A stretch of DNA of 64,000 nucleotides from Mobiluncus sp034180645 (GCF_034180645.1 NZ_JAXFNY010000021.1:130788-194787); one strand, 5' to 3'. Numbered from the stretch's first letter, positions 49,654-59,242 are shown. The notes: generated from the sequence alone by a model not told the origin. Numbers and translations are program-made.

Positions 49654-51746
49654 GGCTGCACTGAACGGTTATCGCCTGGGGAGTCAATCAGGAACTTGTG
49701 ACATCCTTGAGCCAAGATGGCCGGAAACATGACGGCTGCTCCCGCCAGACCCAGCAGGATTCCCGAATCATTGAGCAGCATGCCCACCACCATAGTGGTA
49801 ATCCAGGCCGTAAATAAGGCTCTTTCCGCGTGATTCCAAGTAATTCCTTCGGGACGAAGTTTTGCGCCGACGCTACCCCACAACCAACCGTAGTCACGGC
49901 GGTAAGGGTTTCGCATATTGGCGAATAACGGAGCCAAAATAATCACCATCGCCAGCAGAATAGCCAGAATAACGCTGATAATGAGCCACGCCGGCCAGCC
50001 AGCGTTCCAAACCATCGTAGATTTATTAATGAGTACCGGCAGCACCCGGCCCTGAGTGAGCGTATCGATAAAGTTACCCAAATGGGTCCGTTCCGCAGCG
50101 GGACGCAACCAATCAATATAAGCAAATAGAGCTGCTACAGCTACCGTCAATAAGACTATCAGTGCAGATGATAGGACTGTTAGAGGTTTTCGGTTGAATT
50201 TTAAGAACAGAATGGCAAAGCCGGGAACCAGAGCCATCGTGCCACCAAAATCCGCTCCTAAGATGGGGGCAGAATCTAGGAAAATTACCGCGCTAGCCAT
50301 GACAATCAGCACCACCATCAAGGATTTTTCTGTGGTCGTAGACTGTTTGCGTTCCGCTACCAACCCGTAGACAACCGTAGCGAGAATCAGTGCTCCGGTG
50401 GCGAGTACCGCAAACATGACATTGTCGATGCCAAAGAAACGCCCCCCGACTGTTGATTGCAGTCCCATAATGGAATCCAACACCATCGGAGAACCAATCA
50501 AGGGGTCTAGTACCCCTACTATCAGCGACGATATGCTTATTATGAACAACGGGCCGAGGAGGGAATTCAACCCCAAAGCACTCCAGACGATAGCCACGAG
50601 GGCGCTCAGGATTACCGGGAGCAAACATCCTAGCCACAGATAGCTAGCGGCGGCAACGTCTGTGTCGTCCGGTCCGAGTTCCCACCACGGTGCCAAGTTC
50701 ATGAAATATGCCATTGCCGGGATGAGAGCGGCAAAGGTTGCCACCATTCGCCAAAATCCCAACAGCGCCCGAGGCTGATCCCACTCCTCACCCAACCGGG
50801 GGTGCGTGCGGCGGTTCAGCGTCCATACTGCCGCAATCAACAGCAAAGCTATTCCCACTCCCAAGCCGGGAAGAAACCAAACCTGGACATTGCGAATCAT
50901 CGCGGCTCGACGCGCCGCCGACGCGAGAGACTCCACAGTGACCACATTTCCCATAGTGATTGCGGAGCCTTGCACCCACGCTGGTTTTTCAGCTCCAACG
51001 TAATCCAAGATGGTAGCGGTCAAGTCGGCGGTTTGCACCCATCCCGGTCGATGAGTAGAAGCCGAGGTCGCGCCCCCATTGCCGAACTGGGGACCGCGCG
51101 CCGCAAAGACTTGCAGTCGGGGATCTCCCGGCGGGACAATCGCCTTTTCGGGGGCAGATTTGTCAATTAGGTAAACATCAGATTCTCGATTTGTCACCGG
51201 TTTATCGTCAGCTATTGAGGCAATAATGGTATTCCACCCCAAATCGTCACCACGCTGCCAGGCAGCGCGCAGAACTTGGGGCTGCAAATGGCGGGGAAAC
51301 ACCCGCATATCTACCACGACTACCGCTCCGGGAATCATGACCTGGCTGAGCAGGTCCGCGAACACTTCCGGACTGGCGCCGCGGTAGCTGGAGGCAGGTG
51401 AAAAACTCAGGGACTTGGGAAGGTTGGCGCCGGGTGCGTCAGGATGCACGAAACCCATTCCAGCCGCGGCTCCATCACCAAACAAACGCAAGTTCACACC
51501 CGAATCCAGCACCGCTTGGCCCAGAATCCATCCGTTCTCGCTCGACCCCGTACGATTCCCCGTCGCCAAAGCGCGAAATCCGGCAGCGGGAAGAGTGGTG
51601 TTCGCTTTGGTGCGCACCACCGAATTGGCGCGGGTAGAACTTTCCAAGAGCTGACGTAAATCCGGGTCGGCCAGGGAATCATCATCCCAACGCCATTGGA
51701 TGCCTAACAAAACTAACAGAGGTGTGCGGCTCACCTGGGCAGACAT
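49638..51746 (-). CDS. Alkaline-phosphatase-like domain fused to a ten-helix membrane domain, unknown function
   Basis: 702 residues. The first 290 resemble a divergent alkaline phosphatase/phosphoglycerate mutase fold: LLVLLGIQW near the start, AGFRALATGNRTGS after a Thr-rich loop (nucleophile position uncertain), and DLTATILDYVGAEKPAWVQG, the typical closing motif. There is no signal peptide. Ten membrane helices follow (about 292-670). No characterised family is recognised; such fusions in actinobacteria are often annotated as hypothetical. The preceding gene on the same strand encodes a small membrane-anchored protein and is probably co-transcribed. Confidence 0.75.
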   Translation of the reverse strand: MSAQVSRTPLLVLLGIQWRWDDDSLADPDLRQLLESSTRANSVVRTKANTTLPAAGFRALATGNRTGSSENGWILGQAVLDSGVNLRLFGDGAAAGMGFVHPDAPGANLPKSLSFSPASSYRGASPEVFADLLSQVMIPGAVVVVDMRVFPRHLQPQVLRAAWQRGDDLGWNTIIASIADDKPVTNRESDVYLIDKSAPEKAIVPPGDPRLQVFAARGPQFGNGGATSASTHRPGWVQTADLTATILDYVGAEKPAWVQGSAITMGNVVTVESLASAARRAAMIRNVQVWFLPGLGVGIALLLIAAVWTLNRRTHPRLGEEWDQPRALLGFWRMVATFAALIPAMAYFMNLAPWWELGPDDTDVAAASYLWLGCLLPVILSALVAIVWSALGLNSLLGPLFIISISSLIVGVLDPLIGSPMVLDSIMGLQSTVGGRFFGIDNVMFAVLATGALILATVVYGLVAERKQSTTTEKSLMVVLIVMASAVIFLDSAPILGADFGGTMALVPGFAILFLKFNRKPLTVLSSALIVLLTVAVAALFAYIDWLRPAAERTHLGNFIDTLTQGRVLPVLINKSTMVWNAGWPAWLIISVILAILLAMVIILAPLFANMRNPYRRDYGWLWGSVGAKLRPEGITWNHAERALFTAWITTMVVGMLLNDSGILLGLAGAAVMFPAILAQGCHKFLIDSPGDNRSVQPYFRQ

Positions 51747-51802
51747 GCCTACCGGACCGAAGCCACCACCCAGACTGGGAACCGATGAATACGCACCGGT
51801 AG

Positions 51803-52375
51803 CTATGCTTTTGGGACCGCGACCTCGGGAATCCGGTCAACTCGTGAATCCTTAGCGATGGGACCCATAGCCACTGGCGGCGCCCCTTCAGGGGCTTCCG
51901 AAGCAGTCGGCTCCTGAGGCGCTCCTGGAACTTCAAAAGTCTGGACGACAGTGGAGGACGGGTTCTCCTCTTGAGCCGGCGACTCAGTCGGAGTTGCCTC
52001 AGGAGTTTTCTCAGGTTTCGTCTGCTTCTTAGTTTCTGTGGGAGTTGCCGCCGTCTTAGGTTTGATTGCCTCCGAGGTACGACGCCCCGCCTCGCTGAGC
52101 GAGCCTACATCCACACCGGCAATCTCGTGATGTTCGAATGGATCCCAGTGCATTTCTTGAGAAGGATCCCAGGGCTTCACATCAAAAGTATTGGTTGAAC
52201 TCATCGCCCCCGCGATCAAGCCCATGCTGACAATAATTGCGGTCAAACCAGCAACCAGATAACGCGTAGTGGGCAGCGGTTTATAAGAACGCTTAATCGG
52301 TTTGCGCGTACCGCTTCCCGCTCGCCCCGACATCGAGCGCGAGGGCGTAGAAGGAGGCTTGACTTTTGTCTGCAT
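51803..52375 (-). CDS. Small membrane-anchored protein with Pro/Thr/Glu-rich tail, unknown function
   Basis: 190 residues from ATG 52375. A basic N terminus with Ser/Pro (KPPSTPSRSMSGRAG) precedes one membrane helix (about 43-62, YLVAGLTAIIVSMGLIAG). The outer part is low complexity (TPTETKKQTKPEKTPEATPT). TATGAT lies 7 bases before the ATG with no Shine-Dalgarno: probably leaderless. An ATG at 52387 is within the -10. The phosphatase-like membrane gene follows after 56 bases; the pair probably work together at the envelope. Divergent from pheA. Confidence 0.7.
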   Translation of the reverse strand: MQTKVKPPSTPSRSMSGRAGSGTRKPIKRSYKPLPTTRYLVAGLTAIIVSMGLIAGAMSSTNTFDVKPWDPSQEMHWDPFEHHEIAGVDVGSLSEAGRRTSEAIKPKTAATPTETKKQTKPEKTPEATPTESPAQEENPSSTVVQTFEVPGAPQEPTASEAPEGAPPVAMGPIAKDSRVDRIPEVAVPKA

Positions 52376-52395
52376 GGTTAAAATCATACCGAGTT

Positions 52396-52424
52396 TTGTC
52401 GAAATTGCGCTGCTTCGCGATAAT
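52396..52424 (+). promoter_or_regulatory. pheA promoter
   Basis: TTGTCG (52396-52401) and GATAAT (52419-52424) are spaced exactly 17 bases, 20 bases before the pheA ATG, with GAGGAG between. It overlaps the divergent minus-strand promoter region. Confidence 0.75.
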
Positions 52425-52444
52425 TATTTTGAGGAGTACTGTCT

Positions 52445-53455
52445 ATGAATACCGCATTACCAAACTCAGCACCATCGATTTCGACTGGAACCTCACTTCC
52501 CGGACCGGAGGTGAGAGGTCCTTTACGAGTTTCCTTCCTGGGACCTTTCGGGACATTTAGCGAGCAAGCTACCCGAGAAATCACACCCCGCGGCGCTACC
52601 TTGCTACCCGCTGCTGGCGTCGAATCCGCCCTGCACCTGGTTCGTACCGGCGAGGCCGATCGCGCAGTGGTTCCAATTGAAAACTCGGTGGAAGGCGGAG
52701 TTAACGCCACTTTGGACGCTTTAGCTCACGGTCAACCCTTGACGATTGTGGGCGAAGTTTTAGTACCGATTGCCTTTTCGTTGATGGTACGGGCAGATTC
52801 CGGGCTGGAGTTGGGTCAGATTAAGAGAATCGGCACACATCCACACGCCTGGGCACAAACTCGCTGTTGGGTGGAACAGCACATCGGCGAAGTAACTCAT
52901 ATTCCCACCACCTCCACCGCCGCGGCCGCCAAACTGCTGATGGAAGACGACTCGTGCGGCTATGACGCGGCTCTTTGCTCCGCAGTATCCGCTTCGGCCT
53001 ACGGCGGAAAAACTCTCGCGGAGGGGATTGCGGATGACGACAGCGCCCAAACCCGATTCGTCCTAGTTTCCCCTCCCGGAGCTATTCCTCCCCCCACAGG
53101 GGCAGACAAAACCACAGTTCAAGTTACGTTACCGGACAATGAATCCGGCGCGCTACTGACCATGCTAGAACAGTTTTCGGCACGGGGAGTAAACCTTTCG
53201 CGCATTGAATCACGCCCGGTCGGAGGGCACTTTGACCGCTATGCCTTTTCCATTGATATCGAGGGCCATATTTTTGAAGAACGTGTCAAAGATGCTTTGA
53301 TGGGGCTGCACCGGACCTGCCCGGATGTGCGGTTTTTAGGTTCGTATCCGCGGGCGGATCGGATGCGTGCCCAGATTGTGCGGGGGACGGCGAATATGGA
53401 TTTCGCCACGGCACAAGCCTGGATGGAACAGGTCGTCTCCGGTCGCGCGGTGTGA
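52445..53455 (+). CDS. pheA: Prephenate dehydratase
   Basis: Converts prephenate to phenylpyruvate in phenylalanine synthesis. 336 residues; about the first 20 are a Ser/Pro extension. Catalytic domain: SFLGPFGTFSEQATREI, VVPIENSVEGGVNATLD and the TRF motif in AQTRFVLVSPPG. ACT regulatory domain from about 225: GALLTMLEQFSARGVNLSRI with the ESRP motif that binds Phe (IESRPVGGHFDRYAF). It is thus a monofunctional, feedback-regulated enzyme. ATG 52445 has GAGGAG 8 bases away. Confidence 0.95.
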   Translation: MNTALPNSAPSISTGTSLPGPEVRGPLRVSFLGPFGTFSEQATREITPRGATLLPAAGVESALHLVRTGEADRAVVPIENSVEGGVNATLDALAHGQPLTIVGEVLVPIAFSLMVRADSGLELGQIKRIGTHPHAWAQTRCWVEQHIGEVTHIPTTSTAAAAKLLMEDDSCGYDAALCSAVSASAYGGKTLAEGIADDDSAQTRFVLVSPPGAIPPPTGADKTTVQVTLPDNESGALLTMLEQFSARGVNLSRIESRPVGGHFDRYAFSIDIEGHIFEERVKDALMGLHRTCPDVRFLGSYPRADRMRAQIVRGTANMDFATAQAWMEQVVSGRAV

Positions 53456-53512
53456 GTTCGCTATCGAGCCGCACTATCTAAAGATGAGGCGCAAAACCGT
53501 TATGCTTTAAGC

Positions 53513-54802
53513 ATGATTGATTTGCGTGCGATGAAAGACAATCCGGAACCGATGCGGGCCTCTCAGGTGGCTCGCGGTAACGACCCCGCAACTGTAGACC
53601 AGGCCTTAGCCGCTGACGAACGCCGCCGGGCGGCGCTGACCGCTTTTGAAACAGCGCGCGCCGAACAAAAGGCGTTTTCCAAGAAAATCGGCAGTGCCTC
53701 GAAAGAGGAACGCCCCGCCCTGCTGGAGCAGGCCAAGAAACTGAGTGAAAACGTCAAGGCTTTGGAAGATGCCTCCAACCAGGCTACTGAGGAAGCCAAG
53801 CGAGCCGCGATGGTGCTGGAAAACCTGATTTTGGACGGGGTGCCTTCCGGCGGTGAGGACGACTACGAGGTCCTGGGCCAGGAGGGTGTAGCGATTCGTG
53901 ACTTTGCGGCGGAAGGTTTCACCCCCAAGGATCATCTCGACCTGGGTATCGGTTTGGATGCCATCGACACCGACCGGGGTGCGAAGGTATCGGGAGCGCG
54001 TTTTTATTATCTGAAAGGCGTGGGTGCCCGTCTGGAGCTGGCAATCCTCAATGCTGCTTTCGACACCGCCATGGCTCACGGGTTCACTCCGATGATTACG
54101 CCGTGCATGGTGTCGCCTGAGACTATGAGCGGGACGGGATTCTTGGGCGAGCACTCGGACGAGATTTACTACTTGCCTGCTGATGAACTCTATTTGACCG
54201 GCACCTCCGAGGTCGCTCTGGCGGGCTACCATACGAATGAAATCATCGATTTATCCGCCGGCCCCAAACGCTATACCGGCTGGTCAGCCTGTTTTAGGCG
54301 CGAGGCAGGTTCCTACGGCAAGGACACGCGCGGCATTATTCGCGTCCACCAGTTCCACAAGGTAGAGATGTTTTCCTATTGCAAACCGGAAGATGCGCTG
54401 GCGGAGCATCAAAAGCTGCTCAATATGGAACGCGAAATGCTCGCCAAGGTGGAGCTGCCCTATCGGGTCATCAATACCGCGGCCGGGGATCTCGGTTCTA
54501 GCGCAGCGCAAAAGTTTGACTGCGAAGCCTGGCTTCCCACCCAGAAGCGCTTTATGGAGGTGACCTCCACTTCAAACTGCACGACTTTCCAGGCGCGCCG
54601 CCTGGGGATTCGCTACCGTGATGCGGAGGGGAAACCGCAGGTCTGCGCCACTTTGAACGGGACGTTGGGGACTACGCGCTGGATTGTGGCTATTTTAGAA
54701 AACCACCAGCAGGCCGATGGCTCGGTGCGGGTTCCCGCCGGATTGCGTCCCTATCTGGGCGGGTTGGAAGTTCTGGAACCTATCAGTCAACCAGGTAAAT
54801 AA
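53513..54802 (+). CDS. serS: Seryl-tRNA synthetase
   Basis: 429 residues. N-terminal coiled-coil arm (about 30-105; ARAEQKAFSKKIGSASKEE, NVKALEDASNQATEEAKRA), then the class II core: motif 1 around AFDTAMAHGFTPMITPCMV, TGTSEVALAGYH, motif 2 FRREAGSYGKDTRGIIRVHQ and motif 3 GTLGTTRWIVAILE. TATGCT lies 6 bases before the ATG with no Shine-Dalgarno, so the mRNA is probably leaderless. The window also holds three tRNA-Ser genes, its substrates. Confidence 0.97.
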   Translation: MIDLRAMKDNPEPMRASQVARGNDPATVDQALAADERRRAALTAFETARAEQKAFSKKIGSASKEERPALLEQAKKLSENVKALEDASNQATEEAKRAAMVLENLILDGVPSGGEDDYEVLGQEGVAIRDFAAEGFTPKDHLDLGIGLDAIDTDRGAKVSGARFYYLKGVGARLELAILNAAFDTAMAHGFTPMITPCMVSPETMSGTGFLGEHSDEIYYLPADELYLTGTSEVALAGYHTNEIIDLSAGPKRYTGWSACFRREAGSYGKDTRGIIRVHQFHKVEMFSYCKPEDALAEHQKLLNMEREMLAKVELPYRVINTAAGDLGSSAAQKFDCEAWLPTQKRFMEVTSTSNCTTFQARRLGIRYRDAEGKPQVCATLNGTLGTTRWIVAILENHQQADGSVRVPAGLRPYLGGLEVLEPISQPGK

Positions 54803-54848
54803 CTTGAATCTTTTTCCATCAGGATATTAGCCGATTCCGGAGGTTTTT

Positions 54849-55718
54849 TTGGGCGAGTATGCCGAACAAGTCACGCGCCACGCTATCGCGCTGGGACTGA
54901 TGGGCTTGCCCAAAAATCCTCGTGACGTGTTGGTCTCCCTGGACATTGACGGCACCATAGTCACCCCCGAACAGCAGATTTATCCCAAAGTAAAGGAATA
55001 TGCCGATCGACTCCGTATTGGTGGGGTTCACATCTGCATCACCACAGGACGTTCCGTTCCGGCAACCCTGCCGGTGGTGGAAGGGCTGGAACTGGAAAGT
55101 GCCTGGATTGCCAGTGCTAATGGCTCCTTGGTCGGTCATTATACGCAAACTGACGGTTACGCCCTGACGAATCAATATACTTTCGATCCTCGTCCCATAG
55201 TGGCTCGCGTGCTGCAGGTTCTTCCCGAAGCCTGCATTGGAGTGGAGGACAATCCCCTCGGTTTCCGGGTTTCCAAGCCTTTCCCTCCCGGAGAACTGCG
55301 TGAAACCCTGGAGGTTCAAGACCTCGATACCCTCTTGGCGACCCCGGTTTCCCGAGTGGTCATTCGTGAACCCCAGTTGAATAACGAGGAATTTCATCGT
55401 GCGGTCAAACGCATAGATTTTACCGGGGTGGAACACGCCATCGGGTGGCGTTCCTGGCTGGACATCAACCCTCCGGGAACTTCAAAAGGGCACGGACTTG
55501 CCACTGTTTGCGCGAATTTAAGGGTTGACTTGGGTCACACTATTGCCATCGGAGACGGAGGTAACGATATCCCCCTGCTGCGAACCGCTGGTTACGGTGT
55601 CGCCATGGGAAATGCCCGACCCGAAGTCAAGGCAGCCGCTGCCGCCACTACACTGCCGGACACGAAGCAGGGTGCGGGTGCAGTCTTGGAAGCTCTCACC
55701 CAAGTAATGGGACTTTGA
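54849..55718 (+). CDS. Cof-type HAD-IIB phosphatase
   Basis: 289 residues from TTG with GGAGG 6 bases away. Motif I VSLDIDGTIVTPE (Asp nucleophile), motif II CITTGRS, Lys in the PGTSKGHGLATVC region and motif IV AIGDGGNDIPLLRTAGYGVAMGNA show a Cof-type hydrolase with the C2 cap. Substrates in this class are sugar phosphates, flavin phosphates or similar; none can be assigned. It follows serS on the same strand and may be in its transcript. Confidence 0.87.
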   Translation: MGEYAEQVTRHAIALGLMGLPKNPRDVLVSLDIDGTIVTPEQQIYPKVKEYADRLRIGGVHICITTGRSVPATLPVVEGLELESAWIASANGSLVGHYTQTDGYALTNQYTFDPRPIVARVLQVLPEACIGVEDNPLGFRVSKPFPPGELRETLEVQDLDTLLATPVSRVVIREPQLNNEEFHRAVKRIDFTGVEHAIGWRSWLDINPPGTSKGHGLATVCANLRVDLGHTIAIGDGGNDIPLLRTAGYGVAMGNARPEVKAAAAATTLPDTKQGAGAVLEALTQVMGL

Positions 55719-55890
55719 AGTACTCGAAGCCTCCAAGGTGAATCGGTTACCAGATAAAAATCTGCCGAACGCACACGAAACTTACTCTCTCAAGCAATTA
55801 ATAAGTATTGACAATTCAACTGAAGTCCAAAAAACTTAGAAATCAACGGGTAAAATTTTCGTATCGATGGCTGGTGAGGAGGGAGCGACA

Positions 55891-57198
55891 ATGCCAAGAT
55901 TCGATTCCACTGAACATGTTCGTTGGCTAGGAAATCACCTGCAAACGGTGCTGGAATACGGCCAGCATGCATACATTCACGGTGGTTTTGGGTACATTGA
56001 CAGCGATGGGAGCGTCGATACAGCAAAACCTGTGGAGCTCGATTTGACGGCTCGCTCGACCTACATTTATGCCGTAGCTTCGTTATTGGGAATCCCCGGA
56101 TCTCTGCGACGGTGCGAACACGGAGTCCAAGCCATCACATATGCGTTCAAAGATCCTGACTACGATGGCTGGTTTTCTTTGATTGAACCAATTCAAGAAC
56201 ACCAAAAGTTAGTAAATACGCGTGGCATACCTGCAGGGACAGAGGGGAATCGGAAAAGCTCACGGGCTATGTCCTACCTTTTGGAGGCAGCTGCCGCAGC
56301 TTCATTAACCCCTGTCAGTAGCGCTAAAGACTTACTGAAACAAGCCATCAAAGTCGAAGAGAAATACTTTTGGGACGAAGAACTTGGCCGTGTAAACGAA
56401 AACTTCGAGCGGGATTTTTCTGAGATGGAAAGCTATCACGGCATGAGCTCAAATCTGCACGCCGTCTCGGCTTTTCTCGCTGTCGGTGATGCCACTCAAG
56501 ACAAAAAGTGGATTGAACGAGCCTCGCGGATTGTTTCATTTGCCATGGAGCAAGCCCGGAACAACAATTGGCGTGTCCCGGAACATTTCGATGGAAATTG
56601 GAATCTGGATCGAAACTACAACGTCGGCACTCCAGCTGACCCGCGCCGGCCGTATGGAATCAACGTCGGACATAATTTTGGCTGGTCACGGAAAATTGTC
56701 CAAGTCGCTGCCGCTTCACAAAAAAACGGTCTCGAACCACCGACAGATTACTTGCACGTGGCTCGGGAGATCTTTAATCGAACAGCCTCAGATTCGTGGT
56801 GTAAAGATGGCCACAGCGGTATTTTCTTTACCGTGGACTACCAAGGTAAACCTTTGATGCGTCAACGGTTTACCTGGGTTCTCACAGAAGCCATCCAAGC
56901 TGTAGTAGCCCTGGTTTTCGCGTTGCGTGAACAGGGCGCCTCAATGGAAGAATTAGAACCTTACCTCGAGCTTTACTACCGCTGGTGGGACTATTTGGAA
57001 GGATACGTAATCCAAACTGATGGCTACTGGGTCGGCGAGCTGAATGCAAACAACCTACCTGATGACACCGTATGGCCCGGGGCTCCTGATATTTATCATT
57101 CGGTGAGAGTACTGCTGGCTCCACGTTTGCCGAACGCCCTCTCCACCCCGGCCGCTATTGCCCAAGGCCACCTCGATCACCCTCATCGCGCCGAATGA
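55891..57198 (+). CDS. N-acylglucosamine 2-epimerase (AGE) family isomerase
   Basis: 435 residues, (alpha/alpha)6-barrel family. Conserved blocks: RSTYIYAVASLLG, SYHGMSSNLHAVSAFLAVGD with a catalytic-type His, RPYGINVGHNFGWSRKIVQ with the second His, WWDYLEGY. The pattern is closest to the YihS/D-mannose isomerase branch, which interconverts aldoses and ketoses such as mannose/fructose or sulfoquinovose/sulfofructose. No sulfoglycolysis genes are near. GGAGGG lies about 9 bases before ATG 55891, so the upstream ATG at 55867 is not used. Neighbour pyk is convergent. Confidence 0.85.
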   Translation: MPRFDSTEHVRWLGNHLQTVLEYGQHAYIHGGFGYIDSDGSVDTAKPVELDLTARSTYIYAVASLLGIPGSLRRCEHGVQAITYAFKDPDYDGWFSLIEPIQEHQKLVNTRGIPAGTEGNRKSSRAMSYLLEAAAAASLTPVSSAKDLLKQAIKVEEKYFWDEELGRVNENFERDFSEMESYHGMSSNLHAVSAFLAVGDATQDKKWIERASRIVSFAMEQARNNNWRVPEHFDGNWNLDRNYNVGTPADPRRPYGINVGHNFGWSRKIVQVAAASQKNGLEPPTDYLHVAREIFNRTASDSWCKDGHSGIFFTVDYQGKPLMRQRFTWVLTEAIQAVVALVFALREQGASMEELEPYLELYYRWWDYLEGYVIQTDGYWVGELNANNLPDDTVWPGAPDIYHSVRVLLAPRLPNALSTPAAIAQGHLDHPHRAE

Positions 57199-57342
57199 CA
57201 TGACGGTCTGTAGGTACAGTCGCTCCTGATTTGTCTGCCGAGGCTGATACCCGGGTTCTGGAACAGCGCCCTAGTCGTCACAACTGAGTCCGGCAGCCCC
57301 GTCTCACGCTCTGCAAATCGTCAACCGTGTCAATGAATGGAA

Positions 57343-58764
57343 TCAGACATCTCGGTATGAACCTACCCGGTGCAACCGGATAGAGTTGGTGTTGCCCTCT
57401 TGCCCTGGGGGGAGACCTCCGACAAACACGGCAACTTGGTCTCGTTGGGCAATACCGCGCTCCAGCAAAATATCTTCCGCCTCATGAATCATCAGATAGA
57501 GTCGCCGCGCCATTTTGATGGGATAGGTTTGAATCCCCCATTCCAGAGCCAATTGGCGACGGACGTGTTCGTGATAGCAGAACACATACAGAGGTATTGT
57601 GGAGCGCAATCGAGCCAACCGGTGAGCTGTAGCTCCAGAATTTGTGAAAGCCGCCACGAACTTAGAATTGGTTGACTTCGCAATCAAAATCGAATGACGC
57701 GCGATGATGGATTCCCAATCAAGGTCGCCATCCTTGAGTTTCGCGAAATGGCGCGTTCCTAGCTCTTCAGCAGCTTCGATGATTTTTGCCATTGTTTCTA
57801 CGGCTTGAATCGGATAGCTGCCCACCGCCGTCTCGCCTGAAAGAATGACCGCGCTAGCCCCATCCCACACCGCATTGGCACAATCTGAGGCTTCTGCTCT
57901 GGTGGGACGCGCGTTGCAAATCATGGATTCCAGCACTTGGGTAGCCACTATGACCGGTTTTGCTTCAGCACGGCACAATTCAATGGCTCTCTTTTGCACA
58001 GTAGGAATTTCCTCCAGCGGCATTTCCACCCCGAGATCACCGCGAGCCACCATGATGGCATCGAAAGCGTGAATAATTTCCTGCAAATGATTCACAGCCT
58101 GGGGTTTTTCAATTTTGGCGATAACCGGGAGGCGATGCCCAACTTCGTCCATTATCCGATGTACGTCATCCAGGTCATCTGCCCGACGCACAAATGACAG
58201 GGCAATGTAGTCAACGTCCTGGCTCAGCGCCCAGCGCAAGTCGTCTTTATCTTTTTCGGAAAGAGCCGGTACGGAAACAGCCACGCCCGGCAAGTTCAGC
58301 CCTTTATGATCCGATACTGTTCCGGGAACCTCGACTTTTGTCACCACATCCTCGCCTTCGATGCGAGTGACCCTAACTTGCACGTTACCGTCATCAATCA
58401 AAAGCACATCACCGGGATGGCAGTCGCCTGGCAGTCCCTTGAAAGTCGTGGAGACGATGCTGGCATCCCCCGCTACATCACGGGTGGTAATGGTGAAATC
58501 CTGCCCCAGAAGGAGATTTTCAACACCGTTGACGAACGTCCCCAGGCGAATCTTGGGACCCTGTAAGTCAACCAGGACAGCCACGGGATGTTCAAATTCT
58601 TTCTCAACTCGGCGTACCAAGTCGATTTGCTCAGCCGCCTCCGCTTGAGTGCCGTGGGAACGATTGATACGCACCACATTCATCCCGGCTTGCATCAAGG
58701 AACGAATCTTGTCCTCAGAATTCGTGGCGGGGCCGAGGGTACAGACAATTTTGGAACGACGCAT
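57343..58764 (-). CDS. pyk: Pyruvate kinase
   Basis: Final step of glycolysis, phosphoenolpyruvate plus ADP to pyruvate and ATP. 473 residues. RSKIVCTLGPATNS at the start, VVRINRSHGTQ, VDLQGPKIRLG, the catalytic-Lys segment VIAKIEKPQAV, MVARGDLGVEMP and TQVLESMICNARPTRAEASD are present. The B domain and C-terminal effector domain are complete. The ATG lies 6 bases after TAGCCT without a Shine-Dalgarno: another probable leaderless gene. Confidence 0.96.
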   Translation of the reverse strand: MRRSKIVCTLGPATNSEDKIRSLMQAGMNVVRINRSHGTQAEAAEQIDLVRRVEKEFEHPVAVLVDLQGPKIRLGTFVNGVENLLLGQDFTITTRDVAGDASIVSTTFKGLPGDCHPGDVLLIDDGNVQVRVTRIEGEDVVTKVEVPGTVSDHKGLNLPGVAVSVPALSEKDKDDLRWALSQDVDYIALSFVRRADDLDDVHRIMDEVGHRLPVIAKIEKPQAVNHLQEIIHAFDAIMVARGDLGVEMPLEEIPTVQKRAIELCRAEAKPVIVATQVLESMICNARPTRAEASDCANAVWDGASAVILSGETAVGSYPIQAVETMAKIIEAAEELGTRHFAKLKDGDLDWESIIARHSILIAKSTNSKFVAAFTNSGATAHRLARLRSTIPLYVFCYHEHVRRQLALEWGIQTYPIKMARRLYLMIHEAEDILLERGIAQRDQVAVFVGGLPPGQEGNTNSIRLHRVGSYRDV

Positions 58765-58875
58765 AGTACAAGGCTATCTCCATTAACCGGCAAAACTAAA
58801 AGGGATTATCTCTAAATGTCGTGGGACATATGCTGCACAATAAAGAACTTGAATCTGCCAGTAAGGATAAAAATT

Positions 58876-58900
58876 CCCGCGTCACTACAGGTGACGCGGG
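58876..58900 (-). terminator. Terminator after tRNA-Ser(GCT)
   Basis: CCCGCGTCAC and GTGACGCGGG form a 10-bp stem with a 5-base loop; on the minus strand a run of T (AATTTTTA) follows. It lies 4 bases beyond the tRNA. Confidence 0.85.
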
Positions 58901-58904
58901 ATTG

Positions 58905-58990
58905 CGGAGACGACAGGATTTGAACCTGCGAGGGGCAAGGCCCCTAACACCTTAGCAGGGTGCCGCTTTCGGCCGCTCAGCCACGTCTCC
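58905..58990 (-). tRNA. tRNA-Ser (anticodon GCT)
   Basis: Reverse complement: acceptor GGAGACG/CGTCTCC, anticodon loop CTGCTAA (GCT, codons AGC/AGU), long variable arm, T arm GCAGGTTCAAATCCTGT. 86 bases including discriminator G. Divergent from tRNA-Ser(TGA) 94 bases away. Confidence 0.95.
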
Positions 58991-59084
58991 AAGGGTTTTA
59001 ACTCTAGCGAAATTCCCTCAGTTTTTCCAAAAGTCGGCAGCTCGGCTTTCACCTGATAGAATCTGTATCACGCTTTTCGCGCAT

Positions 59085-59169
59085 GGAGGGCTGACAGAGC
59101 GGCCGAATGTGACGGTCTTGAAAACCGTTGTGGGGAAACTCACCGGGGGTTCGAATCCCTCGCCCTCCG
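59085..59169 (+). tRNA. tRNA-Ser (anticodon TGA), probable attachment site of the adjacent element
   Basis: Acceptor GGAGGGC/GCCCTCC, anticodon stem ACGGT/ACCGT around CTTGAAA (TGA, codon UCA), variable arm, T arm GGGGGTTCGAATCCCTC. 85 bases with discriminator G. A tyrosine integrase begins 175 bases past its 3' end, the standard arrangement of an element integrated into a tRNA 3' end; the 3' half would be attL. Confidence 0.93.
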
Positions 59170-59242
59170 CTTTTACCCTCGGCAATCGTTGATATTCTGC
59201 GGTTTTTATGTTGATATAGCGGCGTTTTATCGTGCTTGTGTA

